Source: JBCAXA01 sp038749025 (GTDB lineage Bacteria > Pseudomonadota > Gammaproteobacteria > Steroidobacterales > Woeseiaceae). From it: 64,000 bases of DNA. Below the pieces are notes generated by a model. That model saw nothing but the letters and a program-made list of their open reading frames with translations. It was not told the DNA's origin and did not search any database. How positions within the stretch are numbered: position 1 is the first letter of the stretch; each line of letters begins with the position of its first letter. Of this stretch, positions 34,978 to 44,719 are shown one piece after another. The position numbers were made by a program, and so were the translations under genes. The stretch is from assembly GCA_038749025.1 (NCBI GenBank), contig JBCDIL010000007.1, positions 1-64,000 of the forward strand, given 5' to 3'.

Positions 34978-35608
34978 CCGTCAGCAATTCGTCCAACTGC
35001 GCCAGTGCTTTCAGAATGTGCTTAAGGGCACCCGATCGGCTCAAGCCTAAGCGTCTGCCGACTTCGGCCACATTGAGCCCTTCTACACGGTTAAGCAAAA
35101 ATGCCCGGCGACGTTTCGCCGGCATGTGGCGTAACACCTCATTAATCTTATAAAGCTGCTCCTTTGCTATAAGGACTCTTTGCGGGTCAAGAATCACACC
35201 CCCACCCGAGAAAAATTTGGTCTCAACGTCAGGTTCGTACCGCCTTTGTACGGTCTGACGACGTTTCTCGGAGATCACAATGTTCTTGGCTGTTCGCCAT
35301 AAAAACGCCTTAACGTCATGCACTGGCTCGTTCGCTTGGCGTTCCATTAGTTTTTGGAAAGCTTGCTGCGTTACGTCAGAGGGTTCGGGTGGTCCATCCC
35401 CGAACATCCGTCGTAACGAGGTCGAGAGATTCAATGAGTGATGTTCGTAGGCCGCTGCAAAGTCAAAGGTTTCGGATGATTGGCAAGACCGCTCGCCGTC
35501 GACTGCGCTATCTGTACTTGCGTACTGATCTACGGCAACACGGGGTTCGGGTCTGTTTTCATTGGCTTCGGTAATAACCGCTCCAGACTCGCGTGGAGCG
35601 GAACTCAT
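34937..35608 (-). CDS. FecI-like ECF sigma factor (unit 2)
   Basis: Encodes 223 residues. An unusual N-terminal tail of about 50 residues precedes region 2 ('LSTSLRRMFGDGPPEPSDVTQQAFQKLMERQ'). Region 4 is 'VEGLNVAEVGRRLGLSRSGALKHILKAL'. The ribosome site before the ATG is weak (aaaaagcag). A Fur-like palindrome lies about 95 bases upstream. Confidence 0.88.
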   Translation of the reverse strand: MSSAPRESGAVITEANENRPEPRVAVDQYASTDSAVDGERSCQSSETFDFAAAYEHHSLNLSTSLRRMFGDGPPEPSDVTQQAFQKLMERQANEPVHDVKAFLWRTAKNIVISEKRRQTVQRRYEPDVETKFFSGGGVILDPQRVLIAKEQLYKINEVLRHMPAKRRRAFLLNRVEGLNVAEVGRRLGLSRSGALKHILKALAQLDELLTVESITNERDLCDK

Positions 35609-35698
35609 CTGCTTTTTGTTCGACAGATACGCCAGTCACACCAATTAGCGCCAGTCGTAGCAAGCATTGCCGCTGCGGCGCGGGTGAATCTGAATGGC

Positions 35699-35718
35699 TT
35701 GCGAATGATTCTCATTCG
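35699..35718. promoter_or_regulatory. Fur-box-like palindrome before the unit 2 sigma gene
   Basis: cgaatga and tcattcg (35702-35718) are perfect 7-bp arms around ttc. Read on the minus strand, gaatcattcgcaa (35699-35711) differs by one base from the core found upstream of the sigma genes of units 1 and 3. Confidence 0.6.
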
Positions 35719-36289
35719 AGAAGAATGACAGTTCGGAATTGCCGGCGCAACACCCGTACCGCAGACGATGCTTTGTTGGAAACGATTGGGCGCCGCAAGC
35801 GCGAACACGGCTCGAGAACAAGCCGTGAGAGTAAATTTGCTTGAGCCTCATCCGACTCGAATACCGGTTACGCCACTCGCCGAATCGAGTTCCGGAAAAG
35901 CCAGGACTACGATTCAAGCGCGCAAACAGTCTGCAACACCACCGCTAGTTGCCTTCGAATTGGCGCTCGCAGTCTTCGGGTAGTCTGTCGTCGGGAAGCA
36001 GCCGACGAGGTTCACCGATCGTTCGATAGATTGCGTCGAATGAACCGAATACCTCGAAATTGAACCGGTTGATCATGAATGCCTTGGAACGCGAACTGAC
36101 AAAAAAAGAGATCGGTGACCTTGCTGATTCAAAAGGCATAACGCGCCGTTGATGACTTTCACATGCGCGCTCGCGCCAACTTTTTTAGGCTCGAATCTAT
36201 TGATGTACTTTGTGTCCCCGTAACATCAAGGTCACTCAGTACGAAATCCAGCGATCGTCAACAGAATAATTTGAATACTGAATTTGGTG
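35719..36289. other. Intergenic region with only short doubtful frames
   Basis: About 570 bases. A plus-strand frame at 36075-36152 (MNALERELTKKEIGDLADSK...) and an antisense frame ending at 35945 (MINRFNFEVFGSFDAIYRTI...) look protein-like but have no ribosome site or known family. They may be gene remnants. Confidence 0.35.
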
Positions 36290-36946
36290 TTAAACACCGT
36301 CGTAATCGTCGACTTCATACACGCCGTGCTGCCACAGCACGTGCTGATCAGAATTTTTCAGTTTCGCTAGCTCAATGCGCCCTAGGGATTCGGCCACCAC
36401 CAATAGCGAAACGGAGTCATCGAAATTGACGGTTATCACGACTTGGCTATTTGCGTCGTCAATCAACCGACCAGTAGCAAACATACCTCCGTACAGCAGG
36501 CCATACGGAGTTTCTTTGAAGTCGCTTATATCAACGTTAATCAACTGCTCTTCAAACAAATAGAAGCGAACGCGGGGGTTAAGCGGTGATTCTCTAATCA
36601 TCGTTCGTATCGTGTTCGCGTCTGGGCTCACTACAACAGAGCGCTCGATCGATCGCTCGTTAGCCCAATCGTCGTAGGCAATGCGATCGATGATTTTTTC
36701 GTGGATCAGCTTCAAAATTTTGAGTGGCTGAGAAGACGTCGCAGTCGACGGCGTCACCGTCTCCCTCCCGCCAGTATGAGTTTGGCTTTGAGTCCGGGGT
36801 GTCGTGCTCGCAGGGTTGCGTAGAGTTGTGCCAGCGCTGCGGTGTGTATCGCCCACAGCGGGCAATTGGTACTGGCCACGTTGGCTACCAAGAACAACAG
36901 CGAAGGCGGACGCAAATAGAAGAACTGCGATCCATCGTTTGCTCAT
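36290..36946 (-). CDS. Exported protein of unknown function
   Basis: Encodes 218 residues. The signal sequence MSKRWIAVLLFASAFAVVLG is followed by a Thr/Ser/Pro-rich low-complexity stretch to about residue 75 and then a beta-rich domain ('VRFYLFEEQLINVDISDFKE', 'VVITVNFDDSVSLLVVAESL', ending 'GVYEVDDYDGV'). The last part loosely recalls propeptides of secreted metalloproteases, but no protease domain follows. It stands alone. Confidence 0.6.
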   Translation of the reverse strand: MSKRWIAVLLFASAFAVVLGSQRGQYQLPAVGDTHRSAGTTLRNPASTTPRTQSQTHTGGRETVTPSTATSSQPLKILKLIHEKIIDRIAYDDWANERSIERSVVVSPDANTIRTMIRESPLNPRVRFYLFEEQLINVDISDFKETPYGLLYGGMFATGRLIDDANSQVVITVNFDDSVSLLVVAESLGRIELAKLKNSDQHVLWQHGVYEVDDYDGV

Positions 36947-37375
36947 GACAAAACCGAGCTCCGGTAACTGCGTAACTCAATCATCGTGACCTAATCCATA
37001 CAAGACTTGGCAGCGACTCCTACCATCCGCGTCCTTTATTCATCCGCAATAGGACGACTGCCCATCGGAACTCGCTTAGAATCTGCCGGGCTGTGCCTGA
37101 CGTCAACACGTCAGCGTCCTCGCTGCACCCTACGAATCAGTGCCGCCGGCCAAGTAAACTACAATTCATCGCAAGGATGCCGGACATCGACAGACCGACC
37201 CAGAAAATCAAAAGTGTTCTACGAGCCGAGCCTCTTGGTATTTCGGACGAAAAAGTCATGAGCATTGTCCGTTGTGATGCCGTAAGCCGTCGTCCAGCTT
37301 TGAGAAGACCTTGCTGCATTCGCAGCTCTGGCAGGCTGCGAAGATGCTCAAACGCAGACCCGGCTCGGCACCGCG
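36947..37375. other. Intergenic region, no gene seen
   Basis: About 430 bases between the exported protein and the SDR gene. No frame has both a plausible start and a protein-like sequence. A short 11-bp direct duplication (gttacaccgcc) lies at the right edge over the SDR stop. Confidence 0.5.
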
Positions 37376-38110
37376 TTACACCGCCGTTACACCGCCGTCG
37401 ACAGCAACCAGGTCGCCCGTCATAAACGACGCGGCATCCGACAACAGGAATGCGATCACAGAAGCCACTTCGCCAGGTGTGCCGAAACGGCCCTGCGGAA
37501 TCGACGCTAACAGAGCGTTTCGCCGGGTTTCGTCACTGCGTGCCACGGCCGTCATCGGTGTTTCGACCGGCCCAGGGGCAACCGCGTTGACACGAATGCC
37601 GCGCGGCGCCAGTTCGACGGCCAACGAGCGGGCCAAGCCGTTCAACCCGGCTTTGGAGGCGGCGTACGCGGCCGCCCGCGCATGACCCACCGTGCCGATC
37701 TGACTGGATACGAACACGATCGATCCACCACGCATTAGCGGCACCGAGTGTTTGGCCAAGAGAAAGTTCGCAGTCAGATTCAAACGTAGCACCGCATCGA
37801 AGTCTTCGAGCGGCGTTTCTTCGACAGGGGCGTGCAGAAACCGGCCCGCACAGCCGACGACGCCCGTAGGCGCATCGCCCAATGACGCCAAGGCCGAATC
37901 GACTGCAGCGCCCACTTGCTCGGAAACCTCAAGATCGACTATGTGGCGTTTCGCAGCGGGTAGAAGATCGCCCAACGCAGCCGACGCGGCGTCATCGCGT
38001 ACAAGCGCGACGCAGTTAGCGCCATCGTCCAGCGCCTGCTCCAGCACGGCCCGGCCAATACCGGAGTCCGCACCGCTGATGATTAGTCGATGCTCGGCTA
38101 GCGATGCCAT
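37376..38110 (-). CDS. Short-chain dehydrogenase/reductase (SDR)
   Basis: Encodes 244 residues from the ATG at 38110; the upstream extension overlaps the preceding gene and is not SDR-like. The Rossmann motif is 'ISGADSGIGRAVLEQAL' (GxxxGxG), with VGCAGRF in place of NNAG, catalytic Ser in 'VFVSSQIG' and YAASK (Y-x-x-x-K). The C-terminal 'FLLSDAASFMTGDLVAVDGG' is typical of FabG-like classical SDRs. It starts four bases after the CMD-like gene, so the two form an operon. The substrate is unknown. Confidence 0.9.
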   Translation of the reverse strand: MASLAEHRLIISGADSGIGRAVLEQALDDGANCVALVRDDAASAALGDLLPAAKRHIVDLEVSEQVGAAVDSALASLGDAPTGVVGCAGRFLHAPVEETPLEDFDAVLRLNLTANFLLAKHSVPLMRGGSIVFVSSQIGTVGHARAAAYAASKAGLNGLARSLAVELAPRGIRVNAVAPGPVETPMTAVARSDETRRNALLASIPQGRFGTPGEVASVIAFLLSDAASFMTGDLVAVDGGVTAV

Positions 38111-38114
38111 TTGA

Positions 38115-38828
38115 TTAGTCGGCGTGACCGGTCTTACCGGACGCCTCATTGAAACCACCCTGCCCGGTCAGTTTCGCCCAGGTGGAATAGGCCTCGGACG
38201 CCTGCACCGCACCGGACGCGATCTGCTCGCGCCAGACCTCAGCGGCCTCGACAAAGTTCGGCACGCTGCCAGGGAACATGGCGAGCGACAGTGCCTCGGC
38301 CAGACCATCCTCATTCGCACTGTTGGCATACGCCGCCCGAATATGCCAAGCGAACGACTCCCAGCGGCCCGTGCAAAGATGCACCGCGGCACCGGCTGTA
38401 TGTGCGAGTGCGAGGGAGACCGGCGTGGCAGCCGCTTCAAATGCGCCGATATAGCTTTGCTCACCGTTGTAGTCAGGCAGATGATCCTGCCAATGCGCGG
38501 CGACAAACTCGTGGCAGTCAGAACCCTTGGCCAGCGCCGTGATGGCGAGAATCCGGTTCAGTTCGTCGAGAGAGCCGCCGTTATCGAGATAGCGAGGAAT
38601 ATGGTGCGTCCCTAGGGTTTCGTGCATGGCAATCAACACGGCCATCCAGACAAATTCATGCTCGTGTTTGCTCAACGTACGCTCGCTAAGCGTTAAGCGG
38701 CTGTACAGCGCATCGTAGGACTCAAGCACTTCCGGCATTGCAACTTTCATGAGCCCGTGATGCGGCAACAGGTAGCCGCGTTTGCGACGAATCTCGTCGA
38801 GTTGTTCAGCGAGGGAACTCTCGGTCAT
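38115..38828 (-). CDS. Carboxymuconolactone decarboxylase/AhpD-like protein
   Basis: Encodes 237 residues from the ATG at 38828. The CMD-like helical core is visible in 'LSKHEHEFVWMAVLIAMHET' and 'NRILAITALAKGSDCHEFVAAHW', and a second half may repeat the fold. The classical CxxC of AhpD is absent; only SDC is seen. With the downstream SDR and the divergent SDR at 38927 it suggests a small catabolic or redox pathway, but the reaction is unknown. Confidence 0.7.
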   Translation of the reverse strand: MTESSLAEQLDEIRRKRGYLLPHHGLMKVAMPEVLESYDALYSRLTLSERTLSKHEHEFVWMAVLIAMHETLGTHHIPRYLDNGGSLDELNRILAITALAKGSDCHEFVAAHWQDHLPDYNGEQSYIGAFEAAATPVSLALAHTAGAAVHLCTGRWESFAWHIRAAYANSANEDGLAEALSLAMFPGSVPNFVEAAEVWREQIASGAVQASEAYSTWAKLTGQGGFNEASGKTGHAD

Positions 38829-38926
38829 GGTGAGCGACTCCGTGGCATGGCCAAACAAAAACCGCCGACCGGCTTTGGCGCGAGCCGCGGAGAGTGAGAA
38901 CATACCAATTCCAGCATTGAGGCGGT

Positions 38927-39673
38927 ATGGCTATGACTGAGAAAGCGGCGCTGACAGGACAAGTAGCGGTAGTGACGGGTGGAGCGCGCGGGATCGGTGC
39001 CGCAACAGCAACACTGCTGGCACGACGCGGCGCCCATGTCTTTCTCAGCGATGTTCTGGATGCCGAACCCGTTGCCGCGGCGATTCGCGACAGCGGTGGA
39101 TCGGCCACGGCCGCGACCCTCGATGTCACAGACCGTGACGCCTGCAACGCGCACATTCAAAGCATTCATGAAGCTGCCGGTTCTGTGGATATTTTGGTGT
39201 GCAACGCCGGCGTCTGCCCGCCTGGACAACCGGTCGGGAGCCAATCTCAGTGGGATTCCGTGATGCGCGTGAATCTTGAGGGCTCACAACACTGCATCGC
39301 ACCGGCCTGGCCCATCATGGAAGCGCAGCAGCGCGGCTCGATCGTGTTGGTGTCGTCGGCGGCCTTCTACCAAGGCGGGTTAATCGTTGGCACCGAATAC
39401 GCGGCCTCGAAAGCGGCGCTCATCGGGATGACGCGCCATCTTGCCCGCAACGGTGGACCAGTCGGTATCCGCGTTAATGCCGTCGCTCCCGGCATTATCG
39501 ATACCGACATGACAGCCGGTTTTGATAAACCCGATTTGCAGAAAATTCCGCTGCGTCGCTACGGCACTGCCGATGAAGTGGCCGGGCCCATCATTTTTCT
39601 CTGTGAACCGGCGGCGGGCTACATGACGGGCACCGTACTCAACATTACGGGGGGTATGGTCCTCGCTGCCTGA
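38927..39673 (+). CDS. Short-chain dehydrogenase/reductase (SDR)
   Basis: Encodes 248 residues. It has 'VTGGARGIGAATATLLARRG' (cofactor site), 'DVTDRDACN', 'LVCNAGVC' (NAG), catalytic Ser in 'VLVSSAAFYQGG', YAASK and 'GYMTGTVLNITGGM'. Asp in 'FLSDV' after beta-2 suggests NAD(H) preference. It is divergent from the CMD/SDR pair with a 98-base shared promoter region. Confidence 0.92.
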   Translation: MAMTEKAALTGQVAVVTGGARGIGAATATLLARRGAHVFLSDVLDAEPVAAAIRDSGGSATAATLDVTDRDACNAHIQSIHEAAGSVDILVCNAGVCPPGQPVGSQSQWDSVMRVNLEGSQHCIAPAWPIMEAQQRGSIVLVSSAAFYQGGLIVGTEYAASKAALIGMTRHLARNGGPVGIRVNAVAPGIIDTDMTAGFDKPDLQKIPLRRYGTADEVAGPIIFLCEPAAGYMTGTVLNITGGMVLAA

Positions 39674-39791
39674 AAACGCAGTGCCGGCATCAACGTCTGA
39701 CTACTCGACCCGACCTGTACAGCTGATGGCCCTTAAAGGTCACATTCCAAGTACTCACGCTAGGTGGCGTAAGGTCACTTTTGTTTCCTTG

Positions 39792-41399
39792 CTATTTCTG
39801 AGTCCCTAAGCCGGTGGTAGGCGGCGACGACGGTCGCACTGGCTCCGCCCAAACGCTATTCGCCTCGCCTCGTCTTGCTCGACGACTAACACCGCTGCCC
39901 ATCGCGAAAAACATAGCGGCACCGAGGATGGCCACAGCGTTAACCATTAACAACTCCCACCGTTGGTTGGCCGCACTGCGCCATAACGGCATATCGATGA
40001 CCATTGCGTCAACAATCGGGATCGCCGCCGTCAGGATCGCGCAAATGTACAGCAGGTCTCGAGCCCCGTGGGCGACTGAGCGTAGGAACGCCCAAGCGAT
40101 GCCGGCGAAGAAGACTGCGTAATACGCGGCTTCGACGAAGTCCCCTCGAGCACTTAGCCCGGCCGTCAACCGACTCACCAAAAAAGCCGCAGAAACCCCG
40201 GCCATGCAACCCATGCAAACACCGCTATTGAGTTTTGCCAAAAACCGGGCATCGCTGCGCTGCTCGGACTGTCTTCGTTTTCGTCGCGACTCGATCCAGA
40301 GCAGGTTGCCGGAATAAAAGAGGTAAGCACCGGCTAGTCCTAGAAAAAAATACGCCCATCGAGTGACGTAGCCGCCGAACGATGCGAAGTGCAGCTCGTA
40401 GAGTCCGAAGTACATCGTGGACCCAGCCGAAGCGAGCCGCGGATCGGACACCGCCAGCACATTACCGTCGACAGCGGACAAGGTAACCACCGCACGAGAC
40501 ACCAGTGTGGTTCTCTCGTTCAAGGTGCCAGAAACCTCGACGATCCCGTTTACATCGCCGGCGTGCCGGTAGCGCAGTCTACTGATACTAAATTCGGGCA
40601 CTTGCGCTTTAGCAATAGCCGTGAGTTCCTTGACCGGCAGGATGGCGCCCACTTCATCAGCTGGCCTTTGCGGCTGCACAAGCCCAAAGTCATCCGCGGC
40701 GATTTCCATAAGGTTGTCTTTGAAGACGAGGGCCTGGAAAGGCGCAACGAGAAAAATTCCGATCGCCAGGAGAACGCTGCTCCAAGCGAACATGATGTGC
40801 CATGGCAGGGAGATAACGCCCACGACATTGTGTGTGTCCAGCCAGAATCGCTTGAGGTTTTTTCGCGAACGAATGACAAATAGATCCTTCATAAAATTGG
40901 GAATGAAGATCAACAAACCGGTCAACAAGGCCAATCCATAAATCAGGCAGACGATACCGAGCGCGTACAAGCCCCAGCTATTTGGCAAACCCGCGTTGTA
41001 GTGAAGCTGGTAAATAAACCCCGCCAACGGCCCTGTATTGCCGGAAACATCGACCGCTTGGCCAGTGTTCGTAAGCTCGTAACGGCGAGCAACGGACGAT
41101 CCATCATCCTGCCTTTCAGACCAGTACAACCGGTGTCCGTGATACGCGCCATCGGCAAGGTTGAGATCAAAGCGCGGCGGATGCGTTGCGTGAACAGCGA
41201 ATACCTGGTCAAGGAGCTGCTGTGCCTGGTCATCAGCTTGGTGGCTGATATGGACAGGATGGAGGTCATCCCACTCACGCAGCTCGTGGAAAAAAACCGT
41301 GAGTGATCCTGCATAGAAAGCGATGAACAACGCCAAGCCGGAGGCTAGGCCGGTCCACGTATGCACAGCCGTGAATGTTCTTATCGTCGCCGTATTCAT
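39792..41399 (-). CDS. PepSY_TM membrane protein, probable siderophore-iron reductase (unit 3)
   Basis: Encodes 535 residues. The ATG at 41399 overlaps the previous stop (ATGA); the longer frame is unlikely. The PepSY pattern matches unit 2: 'FTAVHTWTGLASGLALFIAF' helix 1, a periplasmic PepSY part, 'GFIYQLHYNAGLPNSWGLYA' with helix 2, 'FWLDTHNVVGVISLPWHIMF' with helix 3, 'LYELHFASFGGYVTRWAYFF' with helix 4, then extra C-terminal helices. The LH/TH histidines could bind haem. FpvG/FoxB-like ferric-siderophore reduction is the best-supported role. Confidence 0.88.
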   Translation of the reverse strand: MNTATIRTFTAVHTWTGLASGLALFIAFYAGSLTVFFHELREWDDLHPVHISHQADDQAQQLLDQVFAVHATHPPRFDLNLADGAYHGHRLYWSERQDDGSSVARRYELTNTGQAVDVSGNTGPLAGFIYQLHYNAGLPNSWGLYALGIVCLIYGLALLTGLLIFIPNFMKDLFVIRSRKNLKRFWLDTHNVVGVISLPWHIMFAWSSVLLAIGIFLVAPFQALVFKDNLMEIAADDFGLVQPQRPADEVGAILPVKELTAIAKAQVPEFSISRLRYRHAGDVNGIVEVSGTLNERTTLVSRAVVTLSAVDGNVLAVSDPRLASAGSTMYFGLYELHFASFGGYVTRWAYFFLGLAGAYLFYSGNLLWIESRRKRRQSEQRSDARFLAKLNSGVCMGCMAGVSAAFLVSRLTAGLSARGDFVEAAYYAVFFAGIAWAFLRSVAHGARDLLYICAILTAAIPIVDAMVIDMPLWRSAANQRWELLMVNAVAILGAAMFFAMGSGVSRRARRGEANSVWAEPVRPSSPPTTGLGTQK

Positions 41400-41659
41400 G
41401 CGCCACCCACCCCGACCGCGTCCAGCAATTGAATCAGCCCATAGCCAACGAGTGATATGGCCGACAACATCAGTGCGGAAAAGCGCGCTGTGGGTACAAG
41501 AAAGCTGGCCGTCGCAATGACTACCCACAGAGGAAACACCAACAGCATACTAGGCGCACGTAACGCGGTAATAGGCGGCGTAGCCGCCAGAAACAAAGAA
41601 ATTAGAATCATGCTGGCCGGAATCGATAGCAAGACTGCTACGATCGATCTAGCGATCAT
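41396..41659 (-). CDS. DUF3649-like small membrane protein (unit 3)
   Basis: Encodes 87 residues. AGGAGG lies four bases before the ATG. Three hydrophobic segments: 'SIVAVLLSIPASMILISLFL', 'MLLVFPLWVVIATASFLV' and 'ALMLSAISLVGYGLIQLLD'. The pattern and position match DUF3649 proteins beside PepSY reductases. It overlaps its neighbours on both sides by a few bases. Confidence 0.65.
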   Translation of the reverse strand: MIARSIVAVLLSIPASMILISLFLAATPPITALRAPSMLLVFPLWVVIATASFLVPTARFSALMLSAISLVGYGLIQLLDAVGVGGA

Positions 41660-41903
41660 CGCGCCTCCTAGCCAGAAAGCTGATCCATGGCGTTATCGCG
41701 GTCGTCAAAAAAAACACCGTTAGCAGCGTGTAGAAACCAGGCCAAAATCCTCCGAATGAGTACCCAAACCACAGACCAATCCCGAACGCGAGCGCTGCTG
41801 CAGCGATTAAGGCCAATCGCGTAGATCGGTGTCTTGATCGCACTCCTCCATGGGTGAAGGCGCCCGCAAGGACCGCCATAAAAACTACGATTCCGCTATC
41901 CAT
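41649..41903 (-). CDS. Small membrane protein (unit 3), DUF3325-like position
   Basis: Encodes 84 residues with helices 'GIVVFMAVLAGAFTHGG', 'LALIAAAALAFGIGLWFGYS' and 'FYTLLTVFFLTTAITPWISF'. It occupies the place of the DUF3325-like gene in unit 2, directly after the receptor, but the sequence is too diverged to assign by eye. It overlaps the next gene by 11 bases. Confidence 0.65.
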   Translation of the reverse strand: MDSGIVVFMAVLAGAFTHGGVRSRHRSTRLALIAAAALAFGIGLWFGYSFGGFWPGFYTLLTVFFLTTAITPWISFLARRRDDR

Positions 41904-41980
41904 AGGAGTCCAATTGCCATCGTAAAGCCACGAGTAACTTCCGGAACGTGACTGACCGCCTAGTAACCTCCTGTGTCGCT

Positions 41981-44587
41981 CTAGAATCGAGCCGATAAGA
42001 TGACGCCGTATTGTCGCGGAGCGATTGGAAAGACCCGGAGCGCGCCCGGCAACAGGCTCCCCACAAGATCTCGCGTTGAAAACTCGTCGGTCAGATTGCG
42101 TCCATACGCGGTTACCGACATACGTTCTCCGGTGTACCCGACGCTAGCGTTCAATAGCGAGTAGCCGTCACTCTCGAACATCGGGTCGTTTTCGACGTCT
42201 GAGAATCGACCGCTTTGGTACGTGGCGTTTAGTTGAGCGAACCAGTCCTTTGCGAACGTATGGCGGAGACCGATTGCTGCGGTCAGGTCGGAAGAAAACG
42301 GGAATTCATTGCCGTTTAGATCCTTTCCGGCCGCGCCGTCAATGGCGCAATCAGGTAGATCGGCGAACGACGATCCGATTCGACATGCCTCTCTAAACTC
42401 AGTTTTCGCATAGCCGACGCCAGCGAATACAGTCGTACCCTCGGATACGGTGTAGTCGCCTTGCAATTCGAACCCCCAAAGGCGTGACGTGCCAACATTC
42501 AGTGTCCCGATGTTTAGGGGGTCTCCGTCGATCGGCACATTCAATTGCTGATCGGTCCAATCGCCGAAATACGCGTTGGCGTTGAACACAAGGTCGCCGT
42601 CCAACAGGACGGACCGCAACGCAACTTCAAAGTTATCGAGGTATTCGGGATCGAATGTATTGAGCGTAGCGTCAGCAAGAACACGTGCACCGCCGGCGCG
42701 ATAACCGCGCTTGTAAAACGCCGATACACTGACATTCGGCGTGGCGGCAAAGGTAACGCCGAGTTCGGGAAGGAAGGCGGAGAAGTCTGTCTCAAAGACT
42801 TCCTCCGCTGACGGAGCGAGTGACAGCAGCAACCCATTTACTTGTGTCACGACGGCTTGAACGAGCACCCCGGAACCAGGCTGTTGCATCTCGGCTACCT
42901 GCCCCGCTTGCATCGGATCCGGTAAGGGCGTACTTGGGTCGACAACACCGGTTTGTCCAAAGTCTCGTTCTATAGACTCTCGGTCGTACCGAAAGCCTCC
43001 GGAGACTCGCAGCCGTTCGGTTAAGTCGAATTCCCACTGTGTATAGATGGCAGTGTTTGTTATGCCGCCTTGCGTGTCAGTTAATCCCGTTATCAACGTC
43101 GGGTTAGCGTAAAACGGCAAGACGACCGCCGGTGCACCGGCCAGTGAAACATCGACCGTAGTAACGTTGTTTATATCCGCATCACTGTCAAAGTCCAAAT
43201 AAAAGCCGCCTATCGTGCCACGTAGACGTTCGGATTCGTAACTTAGTCGAAGTTCTTGCGTAACCGTCTGCTCATCAACGGCCTCATCGCGAAAACCCAG
43301 TGATAGCGCAGTTCGATCAAGATCAGTGAGCCTGGCGTACTCACCGTCAAGAAATGACGTTACCGAATTTAATTCCCAACGGTCGGAGACTCGGTAATTG
43401 AGCTCTAAAGAACCAATTATCCCTTCATAGGCAAAATTCAAAGGCTCATTATTCGTGGCAACAAAACTCTGGAAGTCGCCGCCATTTTGGACGATGTATT
43501 CGCTCACGCCGGATTCTTCATCAACGAGCTGCACGCTAGCAAGCGCACGGAAGTCATCGCTAGGTTCAAATAACAACCTTCCGCGAACGCTAGTGCTTTG
43601 CGGGCCTGTCTCGTCGCCGATAACGGTGTTAGCTATAAATCCATCGGTATCGGATCGTGATGCCGTCAATCGAAATGCAGTGGTGTCCGTGAGCGGAACG
43701 TTAATCATGCCCTCAGCCGCGTAGGTATTGAAGTTTCCATACTCGAGGCGAACTGCAGAATCGAAACCGTCCAGACTCGGTGCAATACTGCGTATGACGA
43801 CGGCTCCGGCCAGCGCACTTCGTCCGACATTGGTTGACTGCGGACCACGTAAGTACTCTATTTGTTCAACATCCCATAGGTTTTCCGGCACGTATACCCG
43901 GCTCTCGGCGATGAATGGAACGTTGTCGTAAAGAATCACGCTCACATCGCCAGACCCACCGATAGCGGCCGCCGTTCCAACGGCCCCAGTGACGCCACGG
44001 ATCGTTACATTGGCGCCGCTATTGCCTAGGGCCGTGATATTCGGTGTTTGCAAGGCGGCATCGGCAACGTTCAGTAAGGTCCTCTCGCGAGCGATTTCAG
44101 CGGTTATTACGGCGACGCTTTCCTTCGTGTCTTGCAGTGATCGCTGTATTTTCTGTCCCGTCACAACAATGGTGTCGAGCACGAGCGAACTGTCCTCAAC
44201 ATCCGGTGGAGCGTTCGGTATCGGTGCCGGCTCGGCTGACGCGTCGTCGTCGCCGCGCTGAATCACGAAAGCACCCTCTGTCGATACATAAGTGAGTCCC
44301 GAGCCGTTTAGCACTTGTTCTAGCGCATCTTGCACCCTTCGTGCGTCCGCAACGGCCGGTGCCGACTTCCCATCTAGTAGTGTATTTGGCGCGAGGATAT
44401 CGACGTCAAAAGCGTCGGAAATCGCCAAGATCGACCGATTTAGCGTACCCGCTGGAATTGCGACCGGCTGTTGGCTGACGTAGTTGCTACTTACGTCATC
44501 GGCCGCTAAGCCCTGTGTAGCAAATAGCATCGTAAGGGCGATACGTAGCGCTGCCCTACAGTATTGGACTGTTGTTATCGTAGTCAC
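41981..44587 (-). CDS. TonB-dependent receptor with STN domain (unit 3)
   Basis: Encodes 868 residues from a GTG at 44587. This gives a signal peptide ending near GLAAD and leaves the 44617-44637 palindrome outside the coding region; an ORF start at 44635 is the alternative. The STN domain ('VAIPAGTLNRSILAISDAFD') is at about 45-115. The TonB-box-like DTIVVTGQ, the plug ('NVTIRGVTGAVGTAAAIGGS', 'YLRGPQSTNVGRSALAGAVV') and the barrel ending in SARF follow. A Cys pair in the barrel (EACRIGS, PDCAIDG) may form a disulphide in an outer loop. Confidence 0.9.
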   Translation of the reverse strand: MTTITTVQYCRAALRIALTMLFATQGLAADDVSSNYVSQQPVAIPAGTLNRSILAISDAFDVDILAPNTLLDGKSAPAVADARRVQDALEQVLNGSGLTYVSTEGAFVIQRGDDDASAEPAPIPNAPPDVEDSSLVLDTIVVTGQKIQRSLQDTKESVAVITAEIARERTLLNVADAALQTPNITALGNSGANVTIRGVTGAVGTAAAIGGSGDVSVILYDNVPFIAESRVYVPENLWDVEQIEYLRGPQSTNVGRSALAGAVVIRSIAPSLDGFDSAVRLEYGNFNTYAAEGMINVPLTDTTAFRLTASRSDTDGFIANTVIGDETGPQSTSVRGRLLFEPSDDFRALASVQLVDEESGVSEYIVQNGGDFQSFVATNNEPLNFAYEGIIGSLELNYRVSDRWELNSVTSFLDGEYARLTDLDRTALSLGFRDEAVDEQTVTQELRLSYESERLRGTIGGFYLDFDSDADINNVTTVDVSLAGAPAVVLPFYANPTLITGLTDTQGGITNTAIYTQWEFDLTERLRVSGGFRYDRESIERDFGQTGVVDPSTPLPDPMQAGQVAEMQQPGSGVLVQAVVTQVNGLLLSLAPSAEEVFETDFSAFLPELGVTFAATPNVSVSAFYKRGYRAGGARVLADATLNTFDPEYLDNFEVALRSVLLDGDLVFNANAYFGDWTDQQLNVPIDGDPLNIGTLNVGTSRLWGFELQGDYTVSEGTTVFAGVGYAKTEFREACRIGSSFADLPDCAIDGAAGKDLNGNEFPFSSDLTAAIGLRHTFAKDWFAQLNATYQSGRFSDVENDPMFESDGYSLLNASVGYTGERMSVTAYGRNLTDEFSTRDLVGSLLPGALRVFPIAPRQYGVILSARF

Positions 44588-44616
44588 GAGCCCCGTCTCT
44601 TTAAATCTATTCACAC

Positions 44617-44637
44617 GAATGCCGATTGTTGGCATTC
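44617..44637. promoter_or_regulatory. Perfect inverted repeat before the unit 3 receptor
   Basis: gaatgcc (44617-44623) and ggcattc (44631-44637) flank a 7-base spacer, 30 bases before the proposed GTG. The geometry matches the 23376 operator (9-7-9), but the spacer differs from a Fur box. Confidence 0.5.
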
Positions 44638-44719
44638 CTGTTATTTAGACTTCTAGCGGGTGCCGTTCGACTCCTCAGAACAAAAAAAAGTTTTTTAGGC
44701 CGACGCTGTACTCGCGTAT

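Noticed and set aside
35945..36152. Two short protein-like frames on opposite strands (MINRFNFEVFGS..., MNALERELTKKE...)
   Set aside because: They lack ribosome sites and are very short; without homologues neither can be called a gene.
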